Positions 34,301 to 44,200 of a stretch of DNA of 64,000 nt are shown one piece after another. Every line of letters starts with the position of its first letter. Positions within the stretch are counted from its first letter, which is position 1. The notes beneath the pieces were generated by a model, which was not told the origin of the DNA, made no database searches, and saw only the letters and a list, made by a program, of their open reading frames with translations. Made by a program: the position numbers and the translations under genes. The DNA is from Haliclona indistincta (taxonomy: Eukaryota; Porifera; Demospongiae; Haplosclerida; Chalinidae), in the NCBI GenBank assembly GCA_964017065.1, contig OZ024783.1, forward strand, positions 8,507,367 to 8,571,366, written 5' to 3'.

Positions 34301-35020
34301 CAACACTATTCAATGTACATGGTATCGATTCAACCTGATATCATCTTCTTTTCACCACAACACCTTCCATTAGCTATTCCTGCTCTCTTAGTGTTGCTGG
34401 TGGTGATTCTACCATTAGTGATCATACTGCTATCAGCTCCTTTCCTACAACGTGTGATCAATCTCTTCAAAATCAAGCCATTTCTTGATGAGTTTCAGTC
34501 TTGCTACAAGGACAAGTATCGCTGGTACTCTGGAGTGTACTTTGTAGTATGGATAGCCATCGTTGGCATACAAGGTTTACCAGATTCTCTGCTTTACACT
34601 CAAACCATACTTTTCATTTTATTGTGTGCTCAATTTCTGATCAAACCATACAAAAGTAAGTTACTCAATATCACTGATACACTACTCTTAGTTGATCTCA
34701 ATTTTCTAATTGCTCTTTTGTGTAACAATACCAATCCTTTATCTTTCCATATGTTTTCATCACTTCTTATTCATGCATTGATCATTGTACCATTTGTATG
34801 TGCTGTACTGTCTATTATTTGTTTGGTTTTAACCAAATATGGTGTGTATGACTGTCTTAAAGGTTTTTGGAGCAGAAGGAGGAAACAAGAGTTGCACCAG
34901 CCACAAGATGCCAAACGTGAGTTAGAGCTGTCTCATCCTGAAGTCCAAGATGTGCATGTTCCTGATGTCAGTTTTAATGTTGAAAGAGAACCACTCATTG
35001 CTTTTGTTGGCAATAAATAA
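31373..35020 (+). CDS. Receptor-like protein: beta-helix-type ectodomain, GRGGxLC Cys module, ~10 membrane segments
   Basis: Single exon, 1,215 residues. I place the start at the ATG at 31373 because it yields a signal peptide (RYLFHSSLILLIAVFNGCVS). The ectodomain (to ~residue 795) has many Asn-rich NNSF/NNRF-type turns and N-glycosylation sites in the periodic pattern of right-handed beta-helix proteins. Its start (DKLSCLQ...ACKTLVYVLNQ) resembles the first strand seen at 41237. A Cys-rich module follows, with CSNGRGGVLCRTC at about residue 765. Then come about nine or ten hydrophobic segments (~798-1175) and a short polar tail. The overall plan suggests a cell-surface receptor or transporter-like protein with an extracellular ligand- or carbohydrate-binding helix. 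I recognise no catalytic site and no named family. A decayed relative lies at 41237-45709. Confidence 0.85.
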   Translation: MAATRYLFHSSLILLIAVFNGCVSEYSQLTIQVSESGHDKLSCLQEPQHACKTLVYVLNQMSNSTFNPLVVSEMLINVTYNQTIHQKLLEVNLHFQYMQKVSVVGCNNAFIIFKYAGSFLQISQLSGYALQWSWIELGFTCTGRSKVHNELDIPRIIMLFLNTLEVYKCNFISVTLRFDESIQGPSIVISENVFGNSEFCPIVKFVITSSAIVANNSFENCRVIESPLLRIQANNNSVKILNNSFTNLSTKISTSAISIIGTTVGISIQNNRFIGNSMGSVTIYVTVSYSGIIEDACTWCIMERNNFEHNCFRRTEKQNPILVVIKAITDACPMKFSCNHNSFENNKNTRLLSTDIENKNNFTAVHNITDLTILNNTGTSGLVTIVNNDPLHGIVIVYMTSLTVEYNTGRYREDTSDSLKATIVYVKNVNQITIGDSAFQKNLGTSLVLENEQFYSKKHYLCVTGRLLFDANSGIYGGAMGLYSVTINSSCHSIVSFQNNYGVYGGALYLENSPSHCVCTNKCLTTLKFNNNRATTSGNSVYFASSSYSNFECKNFSRKDVGSAASSIVLNSADSCCLSIFPGQNIIVNISITDHFNQPSLCTAGVSISCDGLIYTCFNQQIQLSGPDRVVLVQPPNKSSSIIDTNLVLQIPNNNNSRNILLRLSCSNSNANIAIILNISSCPLGFTYDSKLNVCKCATNIEQAICSTALGAVCVSHGYWYGTVHDEYIVARCKYSECKMNNVPCPPGLESGNNYFLLNGPQCSNGRGGVLCRTCPEHFVFSFLSIRCIPQDNCNISKAVSIIFFALIFQILITIFLFLVVRFKHSIGCGFLYGPMLFLAVVNHIPLDDYSEYSTLSTVVSIFTSVALLNLELFGRIPWCFFESIPKLYNYSLRVLGPLTVLLVLLGITALARWYPKCSVPKKIRMRALPQRVLQRCHVSLRLASPLRAMCILMLLSFWSLADISINILTPTVLEAQHYSMYMVSIQPDIIFFSPQHLPLAIPALLVLLVVILPLVIILLSAPFLQRVINLFKIKPFLDEFQSCYKDKYRWYSGVYFVVWIAIVGIQGLPDSLLYTQTILFILLCAQFLIKPYKSKLLNITDTLLLVDLNFLIALLCNNTNPLSFHMFSSLLIHALIIVPFVCAVLSIICLVLTKYGVYDCLKGFWSRRRKQELHQPQDAKRELELSHPEVQDVHVPDVSFNVEREPLIAFVGNK

Positions 35021-35145
35021 ATTGCCTAAACGTCTTTTTGTAAAATTAATTTTTTTTACACTGCTTCCTACTGTTTACTTTGCTAAAAACATTCGAATCT
35101 GGACAAAAAAAATTATCTTTTACTTTCTGGTTATTCAGGTCAGAC

Positions 35146-35285
35146 AGTAGTGTGTCTTTATGTAGAGATGTACGAAAAACAAGATGGCGGCTACAATGCA
35201 TGTATTAGCATTCTATTTCACTTGGTGGTAAACTGTACATGTCTAAAGACACTAAGATCTGATAAACGAACAAGCTAGATAAACT
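35146..35285 (+). mobile_element. Short copy of the Helentron-like 5' end
   Basis: Matches 56787-56925 over ~130 bp with about one change per six bases. Shared words are GTAGTGTSTC, TATGTAG.GATG.ACGA, AACAAGATGGCGGCTACA, TGTATTAGC and TAGACACTWAGATCTG. It carries no coding sequence, so it is either a non-autonomous insertion or a fragment. Its right limit is not clear. Confidence 0.65.
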
Positions 35286-36072
35286 AGCAGTCATCACTAT
35301 TGTGACTATCATTCATTTTCAAACCTCAAATCCTACATTACTATGCTCAATTACTATGCTGTTGTTATAGTACAAACCAATACTCTACTAACACTCACTA
35401 TCAAACCGATAGTTTGCAATTAATTCATAATAATGTCTCTCCTAACCAAATTGAAGAATGGTTACAGCACTAAAAGTCGAAAAAGAGTTACCAGTCATTA
35501 TCCTTGGTATTCATATTTTGTTGTGCACCTCTGTGGATGTAGGTGTGCCAATGATAATTCTATGGTGCTGTGCTAGGCTATTTGGATAGTATGAACTGTA
35601 AACCAGGCCTTGAGAGAGTAAGCTTGTTTCAATATAATATTCAATGTTTAATGTAGCATTTGGTTGAGAGTTGAGTGTTGATGCTAACCACACCTCTCAT
35701 TCTTGTCACAACAGTAGTAATCTAAAAGAAGCTGTTACTCACTTTGCATGATTGAAAAGGCAAAAGAGTAATAATAGTATTAGTACTAAAAATAAAGCAT
35801 ACCATAAAAGGAAATCATGTACTTCATCATAATACTTGTGACTACAGATACTATTTGCAATCAAGTTTCTGCTACTGAAGAATACTTACAAACTTGTCAC
35901 TGACACACTGTAGCCGTTTATTTATATATTTGGGACATTGCTTATTAATCAAACAGTTATAGTGCCATAATTATAACTCCATACTAGTCAAAAACATACA
36001 CTACTTCATGACAGTGATAATCAGTGATAGACAGACTACCTCATGAAAGCCATTGAATATAGTCAGCTTGTA
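35286..36072. other. Stretch without a recognised gene
   Basis: AT-rich sequence with only short open frames. I see no domain and no repeat before the MITE at 36073. Confidence 0.4.
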
Positions 36073-36668
36073 TTTAACCCTTTAATCCCTAATGATGCCT
36101 TTTGGTGTCATAATTGACTCGACCTACTCTAGACGTCATAACTATTGTGAAAAGTGCTCTAGAAAGGTCAAATCAAGTTTAATTGCAAATTACCTAAAAA
36201 AAACACTGTTTTTCGTCGCACCCTATCCACTAAACCATATAGAACTGGGGGACGGGGGATTTTTAAAGGGGGTGTTCCCCCTTTAACCGGGGTTCGAAGG
36301 GGCGGAGCCCCTCGCTGCTTTCGGCATTTTTGGGGCTTCAGGATGCCCGGAAATGCATACTTTGGCATAGAATATGGTCTAAACTGTGCTGTTTGCTCAC
36401 CTGGACACCACCAGGTTTTTGTAACAGTCACCAGGGCTAAACGAAGACCGGAATTGGCTGAAAAATGACGAGGACGCAGCACTTAAACGGCTTCAGTTCC
36501 TAAGTGGGAGTGGCCAACTCAGAGTTGAGTACATGGTCGTAAACTTTGAAATGCCAGGAAAAACAGTGCCAGCTAGCGTACTGCATGTTGTAGAAAATCG
36601 CAAGACAAACAGTCAGTTTAGAGGAAGTCAAATTGTCGTCAAATTAATTCAGTAATTAAAGGGCTAAA
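36073..36668. mobile_element. ~596-bp MITE, TTTAACCCTTTAA ends, copy 2
   Basis: Close match to 6917-7525. The left end is TTTAACCCTTTAAT and the right end is ATTAAAGGGCTAAA, an inverted repeat of ~14 bp. Flanking GTA on both sides may be a 3-bp target duplication. The GGTTCGAAGGGGCGGAGCCC core is also a short palindrome-like region. Confidence 0.78.
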
Positions 36669-36982
36669 GTATATAATAGGATTGTGACTCTATCATATTA
36701 TCTATTGCAGTATATCATGCTAAATCGTTATGATTGTCAGAAGCAATAAATTATTATTGGTCATAATTATCACGATACAAAAATTCATAATTGACATGAC
36801 TTTTAGATGCAAACACTTACACTAAATGAATAATAATTATTAACATGACTTAATACTTGATATCTAGCAGCAAGCAAACAATAACAATATCAGTACTACT
36901 TTGATCACTTCCTAACTGTGTGATAACAAAAGAGACATAATTATGCGAAAACTCATTTCCACACATGAGTATAGCTGCCATC

Positions 36983-37828
36983 TTACTTATTCGGCATCAT
37001 CCTTACATAATCATTGATCTGGATTGATAATAAACGAGCATATAAATTACTACAGTATGTATAGCATAAACCATCCCAGGGGTTATAAAGATTGCTAGAA
37101 AATAAAGCACTTCCTACATAGATGATTTTTAAAATTTCGGTAGCTTGATCTGCCCTCGTTGTGGATGAATTAAATTTCAAATAAGATACACCAACAATAC
37201 CAGCAAGTATTATTATTCCAAAGAATAAACGTATAATCATCGCAGTGAGAACTTTCCTACGATTTTTCTTTTCTCCTAGTTTCAAAATTTTAACCGAGAC
37301 AAAATTGAAAAAGTACACGGCCAGACTAGTAACAGTCACCACACCCAGTGCAGAGGCAGCAGCTGAGCCTATTCTGAACACAAACCGATAGCAAATGACA
37401 GAGGTGATGTCGGTAGTAGAGCAGTTCAAGCGTGGAGTATCCATATCAGGGAACACAGGGAAGCAGGCTATCTGTGGATTGGTGCTGCAGGTATGTGATT
37501 CTTCTATCAAGAAATCATCCCAAAATTGTATCAGTGCAACTCCAATCAGAGTAAGAGCCATGGTATACAGCTGATCAGTATAAAGGGCAGGAACTTTTTC
37601 GTTAAATATAGTAAAGTCGTCATCATCTCTCTTCAGCATAGCACTAAACGCAACTTCAACAGTAGGATTTTTGAAATAATCAGAAAAACACTTTAAACAT
37701 TTGAAACGACCAGAAATAGTCGATAATATGTGTAAAATGGAAAAAATGATTACTAGCCAGACACTGAAGAAGATGAATTGTGGCAACTCCTTGATTGTAA
37801 AGTAGTAGCTGTAGGTTTGATTTTCCAT
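36983..37828 (-). CDS. Five-membrane-segment protein with Cys-rich loop, minus-strand member
   Basis: 281 residues from the ATG of MENQTYSYYFTIKEL, which matches the start of the array members (M..GQTYSYYFTRE). Segments: TM1 ~14-36; a basic loop; TM2 in LYTMALTLIGVALIQFWDDF; then an outer loop with four cysteines in CSTNPQIACFP...PRLNC...ITSVICYR; then TM3-TM5. By the positive-inside rule the N-terminus faces out, the Cys loop is extracellular and the tail is cytoplasmic. It lacks the long acidic tail and the KVSNGS and LFPWWSF motifs kept by the array members, so it is the most divergent member here. Function unknown; the size and Cys loop recall channel subunits but no homology is claimed. 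Confidence 0.8.
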   Translation of the reverse strand: MENQTYSYYFTIKELPQFIFFSVWLVIIFSILHILSTISGRFKCLKCFSDYFKNPTVEVAFSAMLKRDDDDFTIFNEKVPALYTDQLYTMALTLIGVALIQFWDDFLIEESHTCSTNPQIACFPVFPDMDTPRLNCSTTDITSVICYRFVFRIGSAAASALGVVTVTSLAVYFFNFVSVKILKLGEKKNRRKVLTAMIIRLFFGIIILAGIVGVSYLKFNSSTTRADQATEILKIIYVGSALFSSNLYNPWDGLCYTYCSNLYARLLSIQINDYVRMMPNK

Positions 37829-38604
37829 TATAGCAGTAGCAGCAGTTGAAGTAATGGTAAACAGACGATGGAGCAATTCCAGTGATGACTACTGCTTGCC
37901 TTGCTCAAAACCAAACCAAGCTATAACCATATCTGGCTTATTACTATAAATAATCTTCTGGGCTGAAAATAGAATACTCATAATTTAGATAGGCCAGTAC
38001 ATGTAGAAAGTGTTGTTTGAACAAATTAATATTGAGCTTGCATTGTGATCATGCACCACTGGCACCATAGTATAGTAGTTGAAGCCCTTGTAAGTACTAT
38101 AGTGTTGATAAACACTATCAGACTATTTGATTTAAAAAAGTTATAAAAGTAAGTCATAAAGGAACAAAGTTATAAATTGCCTTGGAAACCGAAATAGACC
38201 CCTCGCACTACACACTCGGAACTGTACTGTACTATACTATACATAGGTTTCTGCAGTGACCTAACCTCCATAGAAATCTCGAACCATCATCTAACCAATA
38301 TATAAATCATACTCAGTATCAATAAGTGTGCTCCAAGAGTCACTTTTTCACAATGGAATCAGTTTTTGAATCCACACTAACCTCCAATCAAAATTTAATC
38401 GTATGTCTGTGTTACAGACTGTTCAGCAATTTGGACCGTTTTAAAATGGGCCAGCAGTTGCAAATCATTCTGTAACATCACCATGACATCGAATAACATA
38501 GAAATAGCGATAGCCCCTGCGGGTAGTATTAAATTAATAACAAAACAATCAAACAGCAGAAAATTTGATCGTAGTATGGGTATGAATAACGATGTAGTGT
38601 GTAC
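37829..38604. other. Stretch without a recognised gene
   Basis: Upstream of the minus-strand membrane-protein gene. It should hold its promoter, but the block conserved ahead of the tandem array is not evident. No other structure seen before the minisatellite. Confidence 0.4.
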
Positions 38605-39133
38605 ACATAGTAAGCTTGATAGCTAAAGTGATATAGTAAGCTTGATAGCCTTGTGTTTCTAAAGTGATATAGTAAGCTTGTGTAAGCTTGATAGCCTTGT
38701 TTTCTAAAGTGATATAGTAAGCTTGATAGCTAAAGTGATATAGTAAGCTTGATAGCTAAAGTGATATAGTAAGCTTGATAGCTAAAGTGACATAGTAAGC
38801 TTGATAGCCTTGTTTTCTAAAGTGATATAGTAAGCTTGATAGCCTTGTTTTCAAAAGTGACATAGTAAGCTTGATAGCCTTGTTTTCTAAAGTGACATAG
38901 TAAGCTTGATAGCTAAAGTGATATAGTAAGCTTGATAGCTAAAGTGACATAGTAAGCTTGATAGCCTTGTTTTCTAAAGTGATATAGTAAGCTTGATAGC
39001 CTTGTTTTCTAAAGTGATATAGAAAGCTTGATAGCTAAGGTGATATAGTAAGCTTGATAGCTAAAGTGACATAGTAAGCTTGATAGCCTTGTTTTCTAAA
39101 GTGATATAGTAAGCTTGATAGCCTTGTTGTCTA
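38605..39133 (+). repeat. Minisatellite block 1 (26-bp and 35-bp units)
   Basis: Units share AGTGAYATAGTAAGCTTGAT, which contains a HindIII site. They end either in AGCTAA (26 bp) or AGCCTTGTTTTCTAA (35 bp). The two forms are interspersed. Confidence 0.95.
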
Positions 39134-39665
39134 TAAGTATAGGTTAGAGACCGAGGCCAAGGTATCTACGCGAGGGTTTCTATACCGCGTAAATCCCATT
39201 GGCTGAGGTCCCTTATCGGCTTAGAGTATAGCAACCGTTGCTATCCAACAAGGAATTTTCGACGCTGCGCAAATTGTTTTTGAAGAACACGGCCAAACTT
39301 CAGCGATGGCAAAGCACAGGCGAGTTTAGCTAGGATACGTCGCCAAACGTTTTTCAGCGTCTTGTTACACCTTGCTGGTACTCTGTCTCGTCTCCTACCG
39401 TCCTTCCGCCATCGCTTTCATTCTGCTAGTGGCTTTTTGATGCAACAAGAAGTTTGTTTCTGGAACTCACTCACGCTCACACGTGTACAAGCCCTCACAT
39501 CACGTGTTCTTGTAATAACATTTTTAAGGCTTGTTATGAATGCACTTTTACTAAGTAAACTGCTGTCTATATGTTCGCGGAAGGACTCTATCTGTTCGCG
39601 GATGGACTCTATCCGTTCACGGATGGTCTCTACAGCAAATAGATCCTCGGATCCTGATTAACTAG

Positions 39666-39822
39666 TTAAAGCACCGTTGCGAGTGCAATACGGGAATTAT
39701 TGTGCGAGGGGTGTGGTCGAGACGGTGATACAGCACGAGGCGAAGCCGAGTGCTGTATCAGCGTTGAGACCGACACCCCGAGCGCAATAATTCCCGTATT
39801 GCACGAGCAGACGGTGCTTTTA
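39666..39822 (+). repeat. Foldback palindrome P3
   Basis: Outer ends are TTAAAGCACCG and CGGTGCTTTTA. The outer arms contain GTGCAATACGGGAATTATTG and the inner arms GATACAGCACGAG. The tip is GAGGCGAAGCCGAG, with spacer GGGGTGTGGTCGAGAC. The ends are the same as P2 but the arms are different. Confidence 0.88.
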
Positions 39823-39933
39823 CTGGTTTGTAGCACGACAGCTTGCCGCTGTCACTGAATCTTTGTGCCAGTGCGACTTATTCTCGAGGTCGAGCCAAGG
39901 TCAGTCTCCGCCCACCCTATCTTTAACCCTCCT

Positions 39934-40023
39934 GGCGTGCTATATTTTCCCTGGCCGTGCTATATTTTCCATATTGCGAACGGCGTTCACATTATGGAAA
40001 ATATAGAACGGGCGGCGCCTTTG
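39934..40023 (+). repeat. Hairpin/word cluster C3, partner of P3
   Basis: Two copies of GTGCTATATTTTCC pair with GGAAAATATAG. The cluster ends GGCGGCGCCTTTGA, the phrase seen inverted at 23820. Confidence 0.7.
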
Positions 40024-40072
40024 ATACGCCCACGCAGAGTGCTACAATGGTCAATAACATTGAGCTATACTC

Positions 40073-40300
40073 TAAAGTGACATAGTAAGCTTGATAGCCT
40101 TGTTTTCTAAAATGACATAGTAAGCTTGATAGCCTTGTTTTCTAAAGTGACATAGTAAGCTTGATAGCCTTGTTTTCTAAAGTGACATAGTAAGCTTGAT
40201 AGCCTTGTTTCTAAAGTGACATAGTAAGCTTGATAGCCTTGTTTTCTAAAGTGACATAGTAAGCTTGATAGCCTTGTTTTCTAAAGTGATATAGTAAGCT
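40073..40300 (+). repeat. Minisatellite block 2 (35-bp units)
   Basis: Almost only the long unit form, with AGTGACATAG predominating. Continues the array interrupted at 39134. Confidence 0.95.
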
Positions 40301-41236
40301 TTACCACTTTAGAAATGCTTCGTTAAAGACATTGTTGAGCTCAGAAGCATCGCCTGATCAATCCTAGATGGCTGTAGGTTTTGGTAAACAGTGAAATGGC
40401 AAAGATCTGGAACGCTTCCGTGAGAGTTGCCATCTTGATTTGTGATGACAAGCAAGCGATGTCGGCGATGTTAGTGGACTTCAAGCAAGCGCTTGAGCGC
40501 ATCAAGAAATCTTAGATGGTTAAAACCAGTTAAAAATTTGATATAATTAAGATAGTTTGTTTTCCGCTCATTGCAGCCGCCATCTCAAATCACAGTCATC
40601 CCTACATACCACCGCCGAGCGGCAGTGATAATAATTATAGACCTTGTCTTGGACTACCTTTTATGTAAATAATATTCCTCAGTATTTAACTAGGACACAA
40701 AAGAGTTGTAGCCAGTTGAAAAACAGAACAATTTTTTTTGAGCTGAAGCGAAAGTAGCAGCTGGCTGACCAGCGACACCTCTTACGTGACAACGCAATCT
40801 GAATAACATTCCATGCATACGCTTATTAACTAACATTCATATTAAAGCATCAACCTCCTCTCCATGATTTAAAAAACATGCAGTTACAAAGAATTGAAAA
40901 AAACAGCACCATACATAGATAACTACAGAGCTTGCATGTCAGTCCCTTGTCTGATAACGAGCGCAAACATGGTCAGTCATAGTACAACTACTGATAAATC
41001 AAAATTATATTATATAATCCAACGTATTAATTATTAGTGTGATATTCTGTAAGGGACTCACGATATCAACTCTCACAAGTGTAGAGCAGGAAACAAGAGC
41101 AGCCTTCAAGGCGCTGATGTGATCAATCGTTACATAATTTCATGCAAGCAAGCACGTGCAGCATGTATGCACTGCAGGTGTATATAAACAATGAAAACTT
41201 TAGTGCATAACATCGGCAGCAATTGCACACTTCAAG
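40301..41236. other. Stretch without a recognised gene
   Basis: No supported coding sequence. The last part, with GTATATAAAC at about 41180 some 55 bases ahead of the ATG, is a plausible TATA-type promoter for the receptor pseudogene. Confidence 0.45.
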
Positions 41237-44200
41237 ATGTCTGCTGTTGTAATTTTCCTACTGGTTCTGCCAGTGGTCTCTCTATGCTACGTTACTGACC
41301 AAATGCTAATCTATGTGGACAGCAGCCAGACTGGTGTAAATGACTCCTCCTCCTGCTGGGAGGGAGGCTACTCCACTCCTTGCCTCTCCCTCAACATGGC
41401 TCTCAAAGGAGCCCAGCACTACAACCACTCCATCACCATCCTCCTCCAACCAGGACAACACCAGCTGCACAATGGCAGTGAGACTCAGCTCAAGGACATG
41501 TCCCAGCTAGCCATTGTGGGTAATAGCAGTCAAGGTGAGCCTGTAGTCATCACACGTCAGCCATTGACTGGTCTAGCATTCCTCTGGTCAACGAATATCA
41601 CAATCAGTAACTTGACTTTGATTAACTGTGGAAAGATACAAAGCAAACACGTTAATTATTGTAACCCGATCCGAGTAGCAATATTGTTTACTGGCTGCTC
41701 CTCAATAGAATTGAGCAATCTTCACGTTAATGAGTCTAGTGGCACTGGTGTTGCTGTTTATAATGCAATGGACAAAGTTAGCATTGACTCGTGTCAGTTC
41801 ATGTACGGAGGAGGAGGGTTAGTGATAGAGGCTAGCGAGGCCACCTCACAATCATTCTGTACTATAACTAACTCCACCTTCACTCACAACACTGCTAGTA
41901 GTGCAGCTGCTGGCCAGTGGATCAACCCGTGTGGCAGTACCACTAGAGGAGGAGGCATCTCAGTGGTGCTCAGAGGAGAAGCAACCAACAACACTGTACA
42001 ACTGGTCAATAATGTACGTCTGAACAACAACAAAGCACAGATTGGAGGTGGTTTGTATCTAGGCTTCCATGGCAATGCCAGTGGTAATACTGTTAATGTA
42101 GATAATACTGAGGTGACAGAGAATGAGGTGCTAATAGAGAGGGCTAGTCCAGCCAGTGGTGGAGGTATCTTTATTGGCTTTGCTGCTACTGGAACAAATG
42201 GTCTCTTTGACAATGCGGTTACTATTAATAGTAGCAGGATTATCTCGAATAAAGCCGATATAGGTGGTGGCATTTCAGTAAATCTAGTACACAACACTCT
42301 CGGGTGCTTGACCGATAGTAACAAACTGATCATTGAGAATAGTACATTTGACAACAATACAGCATTTCAAGGATCATCTGCTTATCTGTCCCAAAATGGT
42401 AAGTTTAGCCAACCTCTTCTGAACACCACAGTAAGCAGGAGTTACTTTACTAATGGACGTTGTGGTACTGTCTTGAGAAACAGGCTTAGCTTATATTGCT
42501 ATGGAAGCGTGGTTGTTGAAAATATCCCACTGATCACATTCCAAAATGATGTAATGCTTATTGGTGATCAGCAGAATAGCTTCATGCCAGCTCTGAGTCT
42601 TCATTCCTCGTCCATTGAACTCTCATCATCTGTTCAAATACAGTTTATCAACAACAGTGCTTATAATGGAGCTGGTATCCACCTGGTGGGTTCCAGCTCT
42701 ATCATTCTGAATACTGGCTCTACTCTCTTGTTCAACCACAACACAGCTTCAGGTCAGGGAGGCGCCATCTATGCTGATACTTGTACACTGAGTCAAAATG
42801 AGTTTTGTGTTTTCAAACACAGCAACCCTTCACTCCATCCTAACGACTGGGGTGTGAACATCACCTTTATTGATAACAAACTAAGAACTGGTCTAACAAA
42901 TGCTATTTTTATTGACTCAGTACAATCCTTTGATAAATGGCCATATTCTTTTTCCAAGATGTTTTGTTGGGAAGGATGGTATTATCGTAATAATCTTGGT
43001 GCGAAAGAAATCTGCTCTACTCAGCTAAGGTCTGGTCCAGCATATGTACGTTATGACTCACTTGACTACACAATTGAATCAGGAGACACTCTTAACTACA
43101 TACTTGCTGTGCATGACATCTGGGGCAGAAAGATAACAGATCCTGATAAGATTCCAATAGAGTTTATTAATGGTCCAGCATTCACACTAGATCAACTGAG
43201 CACACTATCGTCACAGATACTGGCTAACTGTTCTGATAATCACACCAATCAAAGCTCACTTCTGTATATTCATCCACTTCAGTTTTCCGCCATAAGAGTT
43301 ACAATACACTTTCGTCTATGTAGTCTATCAACATCTTCTCCACCACCACTTTTTGGCCCTTCATTATGCAATACTTGTCGATCATCTGGTAAATTTGGAG
43401 ATTGTCCTTCCTCATACTCAACTAACGATCGTAATCGATCTTGTGTTCAAGGCAGAGGAGGAATACTGTGTGGCAATTGCAGTGAGGGATATGCTGTAGC
43501 CATTAATGATCCTGACCTCTCTTGCATCGAATGTGATTCCCCTACCATGGGGTGGCCATATTCTTGTTTTTACAACTAGCGCCAGTTCTGATCATGTTAA
43601 CACTGTTGGCAGTTCTTCACATCAAAATCACTGATGGTAGCTTTAGTGGGTTTGTACTGATTAGCCAAATGGTAACACTGCAATTTCCTGGACTAGGATA
43701 TTCATCCTGGATACCAGTTTGCTATGGGTCGCAATCTGACATGTTTATGAGAAAGAACTTCTTGAGTATTCCTCTCACAGCGTACAGTATTTGGAACCTC
43801 AATTTCCTCAATCTTTATCCAGTTCTTTTCTGTATCCCTCACATAAACACAGCAGCCGGAGCTATTCTTCTTGAATACATCACAGCTGTCTGTCCTCTGG
43901 TGTTTATTGTGGTGACCTATACTTGGATCAAGTGCTACAATAATGGCTACAGGCTTGTTGTATACACCACTAGACCAGTCCATCAGCTACTGGCTCGCTT
44001 CTGGCAAAAAATCAAAATACAGCCTTCATTAATTGATACTTATGCTGGCTTGATGCTACTATCATACATGCGCTTCTTAGCCACCTCAGCTAAACTGCTG
44101 AATGTCACTTTTGTTACCGATTTTGATGGTGTAGTATTTTATTATTTTGATCGCTTAGGATATTATTATATTCATAACAGAGTTTATAACTACACAGCAG

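Larger units (their letters stand above)
39134..40072 (+). mobile_element. ~0.94-kb foldback-containing insertion splitting the minisatellite
   Basis: The same repeat array is present on both sides, so this segment was inserted or was flanked by later array expansion. It holds palindrome P3 and cluster C3. Near its left end it also has a TATAGCAACCGTTGC phrase that resembles one near P5 (reverse strand around 28230). The open frame at 39362 is not coding in character. No target duplication could be fixed because the flanks are repetitive. Confidence 0.65.

Noticed and set aside
31373..35020. Bacterial adhesin or contaminant origin for the beta-helix protein
   Set aside because: Base composition matches the surroundings, a diverged sister gene carries sponge-genome transposons, and the multi-pass C-terminus is unlike bacterial autotransporters.
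39362..39661. 99-codon open frame inside the foldback insertion
   Set aside because: Composition is not coding-like, the end is made of short GCGGATGGACTC-type repeats, and there is no domain.
38605..40300. CRISPR-like appearance of the regular repeats
   Set aside because: Units are directly adjacent with no unique spacers, and the setting is an intron-bearing animal genome. It is a minisatellite.
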